Part shown: piece by piece, positions 30,980-40,248 of the stretch
How the letters are laid out: each line of letters opens with the position of its first letter
Numbering within the stretch: position 1 is the first letter of the stretch
From: Haloterrigena salina JCM 13891
Lineage (GTDB): Archaea > Halobacteriota > Halobacteria > Halobacteriales > Natrialbaceae
Assembly: GCF_000337495.1 (NCBI RefSeq)
Contig: NZ_AOIS01000029.1
Location: 47,720-96,533, forward strand
Direction of reading: 5' to 3'
DNA length: 48,814 bases
Program-made: the position numbers and the translations under genes
The notes under the pieces: model-generated
Seen by the model: only the letters and a program-made list of their open reading frames with translations
Databases searched by the model: none
Told to the model about the DNA's origin: nothing

Positions 30980-32764
30980 CATCGAGCGCGGCGCTTCGAC
31001 GCCGAGGATCGACAGCGCGTTGGCGACCGTGTGTTTCGACGCGGCCACGAGCGCGAGTCGGGCCTCCCTGACGTCCGGGTCGACGTCGTCGGAAAGCACC
31101 GGACACTCCCGGTAGAAGGCGTTGAACCGGTCGGCGAACCCGCGCGTGTAGGTCGCGATCTGGTGGGGCTCGAGGTCGTCGGCCGCCTCGTCGACGACTG
31201 CCGGGAACCGCGCGATCGTCTCGAGGAGGTCGCGTTCGGCCTCGGTCTCGAGCAGGTCGGCCTTGAGGGCCTCGAGTTCGACGTCTTGCTCCGCGAGGGC
31301 GGTCTCGGGGTCGAGACCGGCCTCCTCCAGAATCCCGCAACAGCGCGCGTGGACGTACTGGACGTACGGTGCCGACTGGGCCTCGAAGTCTAAGGCCTGG
31401 TCCCACTCGAAGGTGATCGCCTTCGTCGGCTGTTTGGAGACGATGTCGTAGCGAACCGCGCCGATACCGACCTGGTGGGCGATCCGCTCGATGTCGTCCT
31501 CGTCTAAATCGTCGTCGCGGATGCGGTCGTCCAGGCGGTCCTCGACCTCCTCGCGGGCGCGGTCGATCGCCTCGTCGAGCAGGTCGTCTAAGTCGACGCC
31601 CGTGCCGCGTCGCGTCGACATCTTCCCCTCGGGGAGGTTGACGTACGAGTAGAGCACCTGCTGGAGTTGCTCGGTGTCGTTGCCGAGCAACTCGAGGGTC
31701 GTGTTGAGCTGTCTGGCCTGCAGCTTGTGGTCCTCGCCCAGCACGGTCACCGCGCGATCGTAGTTGTCGAACTTCCACTCGTGGTGGGCCAGGTCGCGGG
31801 TGGCGTACAGCGAGGTGCCGTCCGAGCGCAGGAAGACGAGGTTCTTGTCGATGCCGTGATCGTCCAGTTCGAGCTGCCAGGCGTCCTCCTCGTAGACCGA
31901 TTCGTCGAGTTCCTGCAGTCGGTCGACGAGGTCGTCGGTGTCCCCGTTGCGCATGAACCGCGTCTCCTTGACGAACTCGTCGAACTCCGCGGGGAGTCGC
32001 TCGAGACAGGCCGTCATTCCACCGAGCACCTGATCGACGACTTCGCTGACTCGCTCGTAGGCCTCGTCGTCGCCCGCCTCGAGGCCCTGCATGATCGACT
32101 CGATCTCGGCCTCGGCCTCCTCGACTTCGTCTTCGGGCCCGTTCTCGAGGAAGGCGTTGCCTTTCCGGTAGTAGCGCACGAGGTCGTACTCTTTCCGGTC
32201 GCGTTCCGGCTCGCTCTCTAACTCCGCCTCGTCGAAGGTCTCGTAGGCCCACGTGAAGACGGCCATCTGGCGGCCGGCGTCGTTGACGTAGTAGTGGCGA
32301 TCGACGTCGTAGCCGGCGTAGTCGAGCAAGTTCGCGACGGCGTCGCCGATGATCGGATTGCGGGCGCGGCCGACGTGGACCGGTCCCGTCGGGTTCGCGC
32401 TCGTGTGCTCGACGACGACGCTGGTGTCGCGGTCCTCGAGAGCGCCGTAGCTCTCGGCGGTCGCGGTCTCGAGGGTCTCGGCGAGGTAGGCGTCGCTCGG
32501 CAGGAAGTTGAGATAGGGGCCCTGCGTCTGTACCTCAGAGACGTAGGTCAGCTCGTCGGCGTCGAGTTCGTCGGCGAGTTGGCCCGCGACCTGCGGCGGC
32601 GGCGCGCCGGCCTCGCCGGCGAGTCGGAAGGCCACGCTCGAGGCGAGGACGCTGTCGACGTCTTCCGGCGGTTCTTCGATCCCGAGGTCGTCGGTCGGGA
32701 AGTCGAGTTCGGAGAGCGCCCGCTCGAGGGCGTCCTCGACCTCCGCGCGTAAGGCAAGGAACAT
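30977..32764 (-). CDS. argS: Arginyl-tRNA synthetase
   Basis: 595 residues. Charges tRNA-Arg. The N-terminal Add-1 domain has GPYLNFLPS. The class I signature is HVGRARN (HIGH equivalent) after [14 protein letters not shown]. The KMSK-loop equivalent is [10 protein letters not shown], followed by a helical anticodon-binding domain ending [16 protein letters not shown]. Last gene of a minus-strand run (hydrolase, PLP enzyme, NUDIX, argS), 58 bases after the NUDIX gene. A 41-base tandem duplication begins right at its stop. Confidence 0.97.
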   Translation of the reverse strand: MFLALRAEVEDALERALSELDFPTDDLGIEEPPEDVDSVLASSVAFRLAGEAGAPPPQVAGQLADELDADELTYVSEVQTQGPYLNFLPSDAYLAETLETATAESYGALEDRDTSVVVEHTSANPTGPVHVGRARNPIIGDAVANLLDYAGYDVDRHYYVNDAGRQMAVFTWAYETFDEAELESEPERDRKEYDLVRYYRKGNAFLENGPEDEVEEAEAEIESIMQGLEAGDDEAYERVSEVVDQVLGGMTACLERLPAEFDEFVKETRFMRNGDTDDLVDRLQELDESVYEEDAWQLELDDHGIDKNLVFLRSDGTSLYATRDLAHHEWKFDNYDRAVTVLGEDHKLQARQLNTTLELLGNDTEQLQQVLYSYVNLPEGKMSTRRGTGVDLDDLLDEAIDRAREEVEDRLDDRIRDDDLDEDDIERIAHQVGIGAVRYDIVSKQPTKAITFEWDQALDFEAQSAPYVQYVHARCCGILEEAGLDPETALAEQDVELEALKADLLETEAERDLLETIARFPAVVDEAADDLEPHQIATYTRGFADRFNAFYRECPVLSDDVDPDVREARLALVAASKHTVANALSILGVEAPRSM

Positions 32765-32822
32765 ACCCGCCCGTATTCAGGGCCGAAGTAAAGGAATGTC
32801 GGGTTCGCCCGCTCGAGGGCGA

Positions 32823-33359
32823 CTAGTCGAAGTACGCCGCGGCCTCCCGGAACCGCTCCTCGTGGACCGGCCGAAACGTCTCGCCGGAGGCGTCGAACTC
32901 GCTCGGCGACCAGAACCGGGCCGCGCTCGCGTCGCTGCCCGCGAGCGGATCGCCGTCGGCATCGGCCCGATCGGCCACGTAGTGGACCGTCATCACGTGC
33001 TTGCCGTCCCGGGGTGCCATCGCGGACGCGCTCAGGATCTCGAGCGCGCCGGGGTCGACGCTGACGCTGGTCTCCTCCTCGAGTTCGCGCGCGGCGGCCG
33101 CCGCGGGCTCCTCGCCGAGCTCGATGTGGCCGCCGGGGAGGGTCCACTCGCCGACGCCCGGCGGGACCCCGCGTTCGACGCAGAGCACCCTCGCGTCCGC
33201 CCGCGAGCGATCGACGATCGCGACGCTCGCACAGGGGACCGGATTGTGCCAGACCACGTCTCCGCAGGCCGGACAGCGCTCGCGCTCGCGGCCGTCGACG
33301 GTGGCCGTCTCGAGGCGGGTACCGCAGTCGGGACAGAACGTCGGCGGTCGACTGACCAT
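32823..33359 (-). CDS. NUDIX hydrolase with N-terminal zinc ribbon (NudC-like layout)
   Basis: 178 residues. The zinc ribbon (Cys9, Cys12, Cys29, Cys32) precedes the NUDIX fold. The box starts at Gly77 (GGHIELGEEP) and continues RELEEE (91-96), matching GX5EX7REUXEE. The Gly of the final position is Ser98. Hydrolyses a nucleoside diphosphate linked to another group, such as NADH or ADP-ribose; the substrate is unassigned. 25 bases after the PLP-enzyme gene, so probably cotranscribed. Confidence 0.9.
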   Translation of the reverse strand: MVSRPPTFCPDCGTRLETATVDGRERERCPACGDVVWHNPVPCASVAIVDRSRADARVLCVERGVPPGVGEWTLPGGHIELGEEPAAAAARELEEETSVSVDPGALEILSASAMAPRDGKHVMTVHYVADRADADGDPLAGSDASAARFWSPSEFDASGETFRPVHEERFREAAAYFD

Positions 33360-33384
33360 CTGTTCGAGTTTCGGAACCGCGTCC

Positions 33385-34545
33385 TCAAAGGGTTTTCAGT
33401 CCGCTGCCGGTCAGGGGGACGACGACGTCGGCGTCGGCGTCGAGAACGTCGTCGTCGCGGTACTGCTCGAGCGCCGCGGGGGCGACCGCGCAGGTGGGTT
33501 CGACGTAGAAACCGCCGCGGTGGAGACGGTCGAGCGCGGTCTCGATCGGGTCCGCGCCGAGGGCGATGGCGTCGCCGCCGGTCTCCTCGATGGCTCGGAG
33601 GATCTCGTCCTTCCGGGCCGGTTCGGCGATCCTGATTCCGTCGGCGATATCGGCCCCGTCGGTGTCTCCGTCCTCCTCGGTCCGCTGTCCGCCGAGTTCG
33701 TCGACGATCGGGGTGTATCCCGTCGCCTGCGCGCCGAGCAGTCGGGGCATGCCGTCGACGATCCCGGCCTCGTTGAGCAGCGAAAAGCCGCGGTAGGCCC
33801 CCAGGAACAGCGTCCCGTGGCCGATCGGAAGCACGACGGCGTCGGGAACGGTCCACCCCTGTTGGGCGGCGATTTCGAACGCGAACGTCATCGTGCCCGC
33901 GTAGAACGCCGGGTTCCAGGCGTGGCTGGCGTACCATCCTTCACCGGCTTGTCGCGGGGTGTCCCCGCTCGTCCCTTCCGAGGCGCTTCGCGCCTCGCCC
34001 TCGACGGCGTCGATACAGGCGTCTGTAACGTCCTGTCGGCTCCCCTCGACTCTGACCGGGCGGGCGTCGGCCCGCTGGATGGCCATCAGCTTCGACTGTT
34101 TGACGTCCGCCGGCACGTAGATGTCCGCCTCGAGGCCGGCGCGGGCCGCGTAGGTCGCGATCGCGGCGCCGGCGTTGCCCGAGGAGTCATCGATGACCTT
34201 CTCGACGCCGAGTTCGACCGCTCGCGAGAGCGTCGTCGTCGCGCCCCGATCCTTGAACGAGCCCGTCGGGAACACGTACTCGAGTTTGAACTCGGCGTCC
34301 CAGTCGGGCGCGTCGACGAGCGGGGTAAACCCCTCGTGAAAGGTCACGTGCTTCTCGATGGGCAGGAACTCGAAGAACGTCCAGAGCCCCTCGGTGGTAT
34401 CGAGGCTCTGCAGCGGCAGGGGGTCGCCCTGCGGATGCGGCCGGTCGATGAACTCGAGGGCGCCCCCGCAGGAACAGCGCCACGGTTCGGACGGGCCGGC
34501 CTCGTAGACGGTCTCGCAGTTCGGGCAGATGAGATCGGATGCCAT
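33385..34545 (-). CDS. Threonine synthase-like PLP enzyme
   Basis: 386 residues. The N-terminal Zn-ribbon-like Cys set (Cys7, Cys10, Cys24, Cys26) is typical of archaeal threonine synthases. The PLP lysine is Lys98 in GSFKDRG; SSGNAGAA binds the cofactor phosphate region. It would convert O-phosphohomoserine to threonine, but paralogues of this family are common and the specific role is not certain. Residues about 183-203 (GEARSASEGTSGDTPRQ) look like an insertion built on a DNA palindrome at 33979-33997. The start codon directly follows the AstE-like stop (TGACATG), so the two are coupled. Confidence 0.85.
   Translation of the reverse strand: MASDLICPNCETVYEAGPSEPWRCSCGGALEFIDRPHPQGDPLPLQSLDTTEGLWTFFEFLPIEKHVTFHEGFTPLVDAPDWDAEFKLEYVFPTGSFKDRGATTTLSRAVELGVEKVIDDSSGNAGAAIATYAARAGLEADIYVPADVKQSKLMAIQRADARPVRVEGSRQDVTDACIDAVEGEARSASEGTSGDTPRQAGEGWYASHAWNPAFYAGTMTFAFEIAAQQGWTVPDAVVLPIGHGTLFLGAYRGFSLLNEAGIVDGMPRLLGAQATGYTPIVDELGGQRTEEDGDTDGADIADGIRIAEPARKDEILRAIEETGGDAIALGADPIETALDRLHRGGFYVEPTCAVAPAALEQYRDDDVLDADADVVVPLTGSGLKTL
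33979..33997. repeat. Coding-sequence palindrome inside an in-frame insertion
   Basis: CGAGGCGC TTC GCGCCTCG is a perfect 8-bp stem with a 3-base loop. It encodes the ARSASEG part of an extra loop in the threonine-synthase-like enzyme. Confidence 0.8.
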
Positions 34546-34546
34546 G

Positions 34547-35506
34547 TCAGTAGTCGTCGATGTCGGTGGCGACTGAGCAGACGTACTCGCCGCTGGCGAC
34601 CTGGGGCAGCCGTCGGGTCCGCCAGAGGATGCCGTTGCTGTCGGCGGTCACCTCTGCCTTCCGTTCGCCGAAGGGGGTCGTCAGTTCGAACAGCAGGTCG
34701 CCGCGGCGGACGCGCTCGCCGAGCTCGCGCTCGAAGGAGATCAGACCGCCGCCGGGCGCGCCGTACTGTTCGAACCCGTTGGCCCGGGTCTGGGTCTCGA
34801 CGGTCGTCTCCCCCTCGAGGAAGCCGTAGTAGTTCAGGACGTTGAACACGCCCTCGACGCCCTTGCGGATGCTCTCTTCGTCCCAGCCGACGGTGCCGCC
34901 GAGTTCTGGATCGACGGTCGGGATCCCCTCGTCCGGGGCGGCGCGAGCCAGCTGGCCGTCGGGTCCCTTCTGATCGAGGATGTAGCCGCAGCCGAAGACC
35001 TTCGCGAGTTTGAGACAGTCGTCGTGAAGGCGGTGGCGTTTCCCGCAGCGCACCCGGACCTCGTCGATCATCCGGCTGGTCGAGCCCTGGTGGAGGTCGA
35101 GGATCAGATCGGCACGGGTCGCGACCTCGAACGTCGCCGCCGCGATCCGCTCGCTCGAGGTGCCGGCCTCGTTGCCGGGGTAGGCGCGATTCATCTTCGT
35201 GTCGTCGATCGGATTCCGGTGTTCGGCGACCTGGAACGCGTGGTAGTTGACGATCCCGACGATCAGGATCGTCCCGGTGATTTCGGCGGGATCGAGCTGC
35301 GGGACGACGCGCTGGAGAACGCCGACGCCGTTGAGTTCGTCGCCGTCGCTTGCCGCCTGCAGATAGAGCGTCTTTCCCGCACGGGCGCCGTTGATCACGG
35401 CGACCGGTAACCCGAACGAGCTCCCGTCCCGGGTTTCGCCGACCTCGAGACGGCCCGTATCCATCTCGCCGGGGGCCGCACTCGCCGTTCCGAGCGTCGT
35501 CGTCAT
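34547..35506 (-). CDS. AstE/aspartoacylase-family (M14-like) zinc hydrolase homologue
   Basis: 319 residues. Family landmarks: LYLQAASDGDELNG (50-60), NRAYPGNEAG (NRxFPG-like), LILDLHQG (His139), and a C-terminal beta domain that ends in GEYVCSVATDI. In active members the first zinc ligand is the His of HGDE; here that position is Asp54 (SDGDE), while Glu57 and His139 remain. It may bind metal differently or act on another substrate. First gene of the minus-strand run ending with argS. Confidence 0.83.
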   Translation of the reverse strand: MTTTLGTASAAPGEMDTGRLEVGETRDGSSFGLPVAVINGARAGKTLYLQAASDGDELNGVGVLQRVVPQLDPAEITGTILIVGIVNYHAFQVAEHRNPIDDTKMNRAYPGNEAGTSSERIAAATFEVATRADLILDLHQGSTSRMIDEVRVRCGKRHRLHDDCLKLAKVFGCGYILDQKGPDGQLARAAPDEGIPTVDPELGGTVGWDEESIRKGVEGVFNVLNYYGFLEGETTVETQTRANGFEQYGAPGGGLISFERELGERVRRGDLLFELTTPFGERKAEVTADSNGILWRTRRLPQVASGEYVCSVATDIDDY

Positions 35507-35666
35507 GTCCCTGTGGACGGACCCGTTCGCCTTTATTGGTTCGGTGTTCGCCAGCGAGCGGGCAGTTCCGACAGTATCGCCGGGACCTGCCCGTCGGAAA
35601 CTGCGGAGCCCGACGGGCTGTCAGCTGTGGACAACAACGAAGTCACTCGGACGCTCACGTCGGACT

Positions 35667-37055
35667 ATGAGTCTCGAGCGAGACGCTCCCGAGACCGAGA
35701 CGGCCGATCCGCTGGACGCCTACCGGCAGTTCTTCGCGCTCGAACGCGACGTGCTGGTCCTCTCGGCGGCGATGTTCGCGTTCAGCCTCGGCTTCCAGAT
35801 GACCAGCCGGTACATGGCCGAGTACATGTACGCGCTGGGGGCGTCGGCGTTCGTCGTCGGCCTCTTCGGGACGGTCGGGAACGTCATCAGCGCCGTCTAC
35901 CCCTATCCGGGCGGGGCGATCTCCGATCGCATCGGCTCGCGGTACGCGCTGACCGCCTTCGGGCTGTGTTCGACGGTCGGCTTCGGAATCTGGTTGGCCG
36001 CTCCCCTGTTCGCCGACGTTTCCGTCGGTTCCGCGTCGCTCGCGGTCGTCGCGATCTTCGTCGGCCTGTTCTTCTCGCAGGCCTGGAAGTCGTTCGGGCT
36101 GGGCGCGACGTTTGCGATCGTCAAGCAGGCGGTCCCGCCCTCCCAGCTCGCCGCCGGCTTCGCGAGCACCGAAACGTTCCGTCGCACCGCCTTTCTCGTC
36201 GGCCCGCTGCTCGCCGCCGCGCTGTTCTACCCGTTCGGCTCGAGCGACGCCGACGTTCGGGTCGCCTTCCAGCTGATCTTGCTCGTCGCCGTGATCTTCG
36301 GAATCGTCGGGACGATCGTCCAGCACGTCCTCTACGAGGCCGGGGAGGACAGCGTCGGCAAGGAGTTCGCGGGCCTCTCGCAGGTCGTCGCCGATCTGCG
36401 GGCGATGCCCGACGAACTCCGACCGCTGCTGGTCGGCGACACCCTCGTCCGTTTCGCCAACGGAATGGTCTACGTCTTCTTCGTCATCGTCGTCACCCGG
36501 TTTCTCGAGGTCGGGCTCACCCTCTCACTGCCCGCGACGGGCACCCTCGAGCTCTCGCCCCAGTCGTACTTCGGCGTCCTGCTCGGGATCGAGATGCTCG
36601 TGGCCCTGCTGACGATGATTCCGGTCGCGAAGGCCGCCGAGCGAATCGGGCTGAAGCCGGTCGTCGCGCTGGGCTTTTTCGTCTACGCGGTCTTCCCGAT
36701 CCTGCTGATCAACGCGCCGACGGAGAGCGCGGGCGCTCTCACCCTCGCCGCGCTCTTCGCCTTCTCCGGGCTGCGATTTGCGGGCCTCCCCGCGCACAAG
36801 GCGCTGATCGTCGGGCCGGCCGAACAGGGTACGGGCGGGCGCGTCACGGGCACGTACTACCTCCTCCGGAACCTGATCGTCATCCCCAGCGCCGCGCTGG
36901 GCGGCCTGCTCTGGGGCGGGTTCTCGAACCCGCTCTCCGGCCGAGAGCTATTCGCCGGTTCGCCGACGCTCGCCTTCTCCATCGCGACCGTCGTCGGACT
37001 GATCGGCACCGCCTACTTCCTGCTGTTCGGCGAGGAGTTCGAGGCCTACGCCTGA
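35667..37055 (+). CDS. Major facilitator superfamily transporter
   Basis: 462 residues, about twelve membrane helices. The MFS loop 2-3 signature is present as GGAISDRIGSRYALT, and the central loop (VSVGSAS; then VGKEFAGLSQVVADLRAMPDELR) is acidic. The start at 35667 (MSLERDAPETETADPLDAY) is the first before the first helix; the frame is open 92 codons upstream, but that DNA is antisense to the hydrolase gene. Substrate unknown. Confidence 0.9.
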   Translation: MSLERDAPETETADPLDAYRQFFALERDVLVLSAAMFAFSLGFQMTSRYMAEYMYALGASAFVVGLFGTVGNVISAVYPYPGGAISDRIGSRYALTAFGLCSTVGFGIWLAAPLFADVSVGSASLAVVAIFVGLFFSQAWKSFGLGATFAIVKQAVPPSQLAAGFASTETFRRTAFLVGPLLAAALFYPFGSSDADVRVAFQLILLVAVIFGIVGTIVQHVLYEAGEDSVGKEFAGLSQVVADLRAMPDELRPLLVGDTLVRFANGMVYVFFVIVVTRFLEVGLTLSLPATGTLELSPQSYFGVLLGIEMLVALLTMIPVAKAAERIGLKPVVALGFFVYAVFPILLINAPTESAGALTLAALFAFSGLRFAGLPAHKALIVGPAEQGTGGRVTGTYYLLRNLIVIPSAALGGLLWGGFSNPLSGRELFAGSPTLAFSIATVVGLIGTAYFLLFGEEFEAYA

Positions 37056-37121
37056 TCGGCCCGGCGCCGTCGAACCGCTCGAGACGCTCGAGGCGCCCGG
37101 AGCGCGGGACGGCCGCGGCCG

Positions 37122-38651
37122 TCAGAACAGCAGATCTGAATAGTACGGACTCACGAAGCCCTCGATCGCCGCCGCGACCGCCAGCAGGACGCCGACGCCG
37201 ACCAGCACCCAGAACGCTCGCTCGAGCGCGTCGGCGAGGTCCGTTCGGCTCGCGTCCCCGCGGAAGGTTCGCCAGCCGATCAGCCCGAGCCGGATCCCCA
37301 GCGCCGAGGCGATGAAGATCGCCGGAATCTCGAAGACTCCGTGGGGGACGACGAACGCGAGCAGTTCCGTCGGTTCGGTCTCGGTTCGCGCGAAGATCCC
37401 CATCGCGAGCCCGTTGAACAGCAGCGAGGCGACCGCGGGCACCACCAGCACGACGCCGGACAACGCCGTCGTGAGCGCGACCAGCCAGTTGTTGGCGAAG
37501 AACTCGAGAGTCGCCGCGAGCGGGTTGTGGTCGACGAGCCGCGCCGAGATCGACGTCTCGACGGTGCCCTCGACCGGCGCCGCGGCCGCCCAGCCGGCCC
37601 AGAAGCTGCCGAGGGCGAGCGCGATCACGAGGGCGTGCGTGCCGGGGGTCTCGCGGACGAACGCGACCATCTCGGACCAGCCGTACCGAACGCCGTCTCG
37701 CAGCTGTCCGCCGAGGGACCGCACTGGCGCGGTCGGCGGCTCGAGGCGCCGTCGATAGTCGTTGTAGACGGCCGTCTTCAGGAGGTCGAGGGCCGGAAAC
37801 ACGACCAGCGGCGTCACCAGCGACAGCAACGTGGCGACGTCGACGAACGTGATTACCGCCGAGAGCACCGCGAGCGCGATCGTCGTCCCGAGCGCGACGG
37901 CGTAGTAGACGCCCGCCTCGAGAGGCCGCGATCGGACAAACCCGAGCGCGTTCGTCACCGCGTCGACCGCGGTCGTGTCGTCGACGACGACGGCGACCGA
38001 CGCGAACGCGAACACCGCGCGGACCGCGAGCAGCGCGGCGAGGATCACGAGCCCGGCGACGGCGCCGACGAGGAGCGCGGGGCCGCCCGACCCGGTCGAC
38101 AACGTGACGATGCCGGCGACGACTCCCACTACCAGCCCGATCGTCAGCAGGACGGCGAGCCACGCCAGCAACTCGAGGAGGTAGAGCCCGAGGAATCGCA
38201 GCCAGTAGCGGCGCGCGCCCGCGAATCCGGCCGCCACCCCTCGGTTCCCGCGGAGCCGCGCGGAACAGGCCGTCAGCTGTCCGGCGGCGACGGCCGCGTA
38301 CAGGACGATCCACACGACAAGCGCCGCGCCGATCGCCACGACGGCCAGCAGAATCAGCGTCGGCGTGAACAGCTGGTCGACGAGCACGTCGAACTGGCTG
38401 GCCCACGCTTCGAACGCCTCGGGGTCGGTGTTCGGGTCCGGCGGCTCGGTGTTCAGGTCCTGTAGCTCCGCGACGATCGTCGCGAGTCGGCCGGTCGTCG
38501 CGAGGTAGACGTAGGCGATCACCGTCGCGAGAAACGGGACGACGCGGGCGATCGCGGGGACGGCGGCGCCGAGAACGTACCAGGGGAGGAGATCGCCCGG
38601 ACGGCGACGCACTGCGGCGATGGCCGCGTCGACGGCCTCTGAGAGGGACAT
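37122..38651 (-). CDS. Polytopic membrane protein with C-terminal SpoIIM-like domain
   Basis: 509 residues, roughly eleven hydrophobic segments. The C-terminal about 190 residues (FFANNWLVALTTALSGVVLVVPAVASLLFNGLAMGIF; VVPHGVFEIPAIFIASALGIRLG) match the stage II sporulation protein M (DUF95) family, common in archaea. The N-terminal half (FARNRP-like opening SEAVDAAIAAVRRRPGDLLPWYV) is a separate membrane domain resembling DUF7847-type proteins. The fusion suggests a membrane remodelling or channel-like role; the function is unknown. Confidence 0.78.
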   Translation of the reverse strand: MSLSEAVDAAIAAVRRRPGDLLPWYVLGAAVPAIARVVPFLATVIAYVYLATTGRLATIVAELQDLNTEPPDPNTDPEAFEAWASQFDVLVDQLFTPTLILLAVVAIGAALVVWIVLYAAVAAGQLTACSARLRGNRGVAAGFAGARRYWLRFLGLYLLELLAWLAVLLTIGLVVGVVAGIVTLSTGSGGPALLVGAVAGLVILAALLAVRAVFAFASVAVVVDDTTAVDAVTNALGFVRSRPLEAGVYYAVALGTTIALAVLSAVITFVDVATLLSLVTPLVVFPALDLLKTAVYNDYRRRLEPPTAPVRSLGGQLRDGVRYGWSEMVAFVRETPGTHALVIALALGSFWAGWAAAAPVEGTVETSISARLVDHNPLAATLEFFANNWLVALTTALSGVVLVVPAVASLLFNGLAMGIFARTETEPTELLAFVVPHGVFEIPAIFIASALGIRLGLIGWRTFRGDASRTDLADALERAFWVLVGVGVLLAVAAAIEGFVSPYYSDLLF

Positions 38652-38811
38652 ACCGATCGTTCGTCCGTGTATCAGTTAAATGGACCTCCCTTCCGGAACG
38701 ACAGTTGAACGAGTTCGACGCCCCCGGTGTCGGTCGCGCGGTGAGCGGCCGCGGATCCCACAGCGGCACCTGCGCGGCGAGACTTACATCGCGCGCTCTC
38801 GTACGGTTCGT

Positions 38812-39978
38812 ATGGTCACCACGCTCTCGGCCGACCGGCTCGCCGAACTCGTCGACGAAAACGACGCGGTCACCCTCGTGGATACCCGGCCCGAAGACAG
38901 CTACGAGGCCTGGCACGTCCCGGGCGCGGTGCACTTCCCCTTCGGCCCCGAGGAGGAACTGGACGACCGCCTCGAGGAATTCGAGGACGCCGTCGGCGAC
39001 GCCGACCGCGTGATCACGATCTGCGCGAAGGGGATCTCGTCGGGCAACCTGGCGACCCGACTCGAGTCGGCCACCGACGCCTACGACGTGGCGACGGTCG
39101 ACGGCGGGATGACGGGCTGGAGCGGCGTCTACGAGCACGTCGAGCTCGACGTCGGCGGCGACGGCACCGGGACCGCGACGGACGCCCCGACGATCGTCCA
39201 ACTCCAGCGGCGGGCGAAGGGCTGTCTGGGCTACGTCGTCGGCTGTCCGGCGACGGGCGAGGCGATCGTCGTCGACCCGACGGACGATATCGACGAGTAC
39301 GAGGTCGCCGCGGAAGAGGTCGATCTGACGATCGCCGGCGTCGTCGACACCCACGTCCACGCCGACCACATTTCCGGCGGTCGGGAGTTGGCCGACAGTC
39401 TCGCGGTCCCCTACTACCTCGGCGCGCGAGCGGCCGACCGCGGCGTCGACTACGCGTTCACGCCCCTCGAGCGAAACGAGGTCCTCGACGTCGGGGACCT
39501 CGAGGTCAAGGCGCTGGCGGCGCCGGGCCACACCAGCGAGATGATCACTCTGCTCGTCGACGGCGCGGCCCTGCTGACCGCTGACACGCTGCACGTCGAC
39601 TCGGTGGGGCGAACCGAACTCGAGTTTAGCCAGAACGAAGGTGAGGAAGGTGCCGAGCTGCTCTACGAGACGCTCCACCGGACGATCCTGGCCGAACCCG
39701 AGGACGTCGTCGTCTTGCCGGGCCACGTCACCGTCACTTCCGAGGGCGAGTTCGAGCACGGCCGGCCGGGAGAACCGATCGCGACGACCGTCCGCGAGGC
39801 TCGCATCGGGATCGACCTGCTCGGCCTCGGGGAGGAGGAGTTCGTCGAGCGCATGGCCGACGCCGGCGAGAAGCCGGCGAACTACGAGGAGATCATCGAC
39901 CTGAACCGCGGCCGCGAGGAGCGACCGCCCGAGGATCGCACGGAACTCGAGTTGGGGCCGAACAACTGTTCGGCGTGA
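38812..39978 (+). CDS. Rhodanese-metallo-beta-lactamase fusion (persulfide dioxygenase-like)
   Basis: 388 residues. The N-terminal rhodanese domain (about 1-115) has the active-site loop starting at Cys71 (CAKGISSG). The C-terminal MBL domain has HVHADHISGG (181-190), PGHTSEM (His240), TADT (Asp258) and VLPGHVT (His of the last metal site), in the ETHE1/persulfide-dioxygenase order. It probably oxidises persulfides or hydrolyses sulfur-bearing thioesters; rhodanese would pass sulfane sulfur on. Cytosolic. The upstream frame is open without coding features. Confidence 0.9.
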   Translation: MVTTLSADRLAELVDENDAVTLVDTRPEDSYEAWHVPGAVHFPFGPEEELDDRLEEFEDAVGDADRVITICAKGISSGNLATRLESATDAYDVATVDGGMTGWSGVYEHVELDVGGDGTGTATDAPTIVQLQRRAKGCLGYVVGCPATGEAIVVDPTDDIDEYEVAAEEVDLTIAGVVDTHVHADHISGGRELADSLAVPYYLGARAADRGVDYAFTPLERNEVLDVGDLEVKALAAPGHTSEMITLLVDGAALLTADTLHVDSVGRTELEFSQNEGEEGAELLYETLHRTILAEPEDVVVLPGHVTVTSEGEFEHGRPGEPIATTVREARIGIDLLGLGEEEFVERMADAGEKPANYEEIIDLNRGREERPPEDRTELELGPNNCSA

Positions 39979-40025
39979 GCGCTCCCTGGGTGCGACACGG
40001 ATTCCACCGTACTTCGGAGGATAGG

Positions 40026-40032
40026 TTATATA
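40026..40032 (+). promoter_or_regulatory. TATA box for the zinc-finger microprotein
   Basis: TTATATA stands 34-40 bases before the ATG at 40066. An inverted repeat (ACTAT CCC ATAGT, 40045-40057) lies over the expected transcription start. Confidence 0.6.
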
Positions 40033-40044
40033 CTACTGTGGCAT

Positions 40045-40057
40045 ACTATCCCATAGT
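40045..40057. promoter_or_regulatory. Possible operator inverted repeat
   Basis: ACTATCCCATAGT is a perfect 5-bp inverted repeat with a CCC centre, located about 15-25 bases after the TATA box, where a repressor could block initiation. Confidence 0.4.
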
Positions 40058-40065
40058 GATATCGA

Positions 40066-40236
40066 ATGCAGGTTACAGCGATCCGCGAAGCCGAATGTCC
40101 GCAGTGTGGGAACCGAACGAGTATCCCCGTTCCCGTTCGTAGCGACGACCGCACGTCCGCCCGCCTCGGGACGCGGTTCGGCGAACGGCGGTCCGTGACC
40201 TGTTCCAACGGCCACTCCTACTGGGTGTCGCTCTGA
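40066..40236 (+). CDS. 56-residue zinc-finger microprotein
   Basis: ATG at 40066, stop at 40234-40236. Contains CPQCG near residue 11 and CSNGH near residue 46, a C2CH-like zinc knuckle with a basic middle (RSDDRTSARLGTRFGERR). Haloarchaea encode many CPxCG-type microproteins with regulatory effects. A strong TATA box and an operator-like dyad precede it. Its specific role is unknown. Confidence 0.7.
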   Translation: MQVTAIREAECPQCGNRTSIPVPVRSDDRTSARLGTRFGERRSVTCSNGHSYWVSL

Positions 40237-40248
40237 CTCTCCGCGAGG

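Noticed and set aside
36880-39759. A 959-residue minus-strand frame across the MFS, SpoIIM and rhodanese-MBL region
   Set aside because: Overlaps three recognisable genes in other frames. Long Arg-rich stretches are a high-GC artefact.
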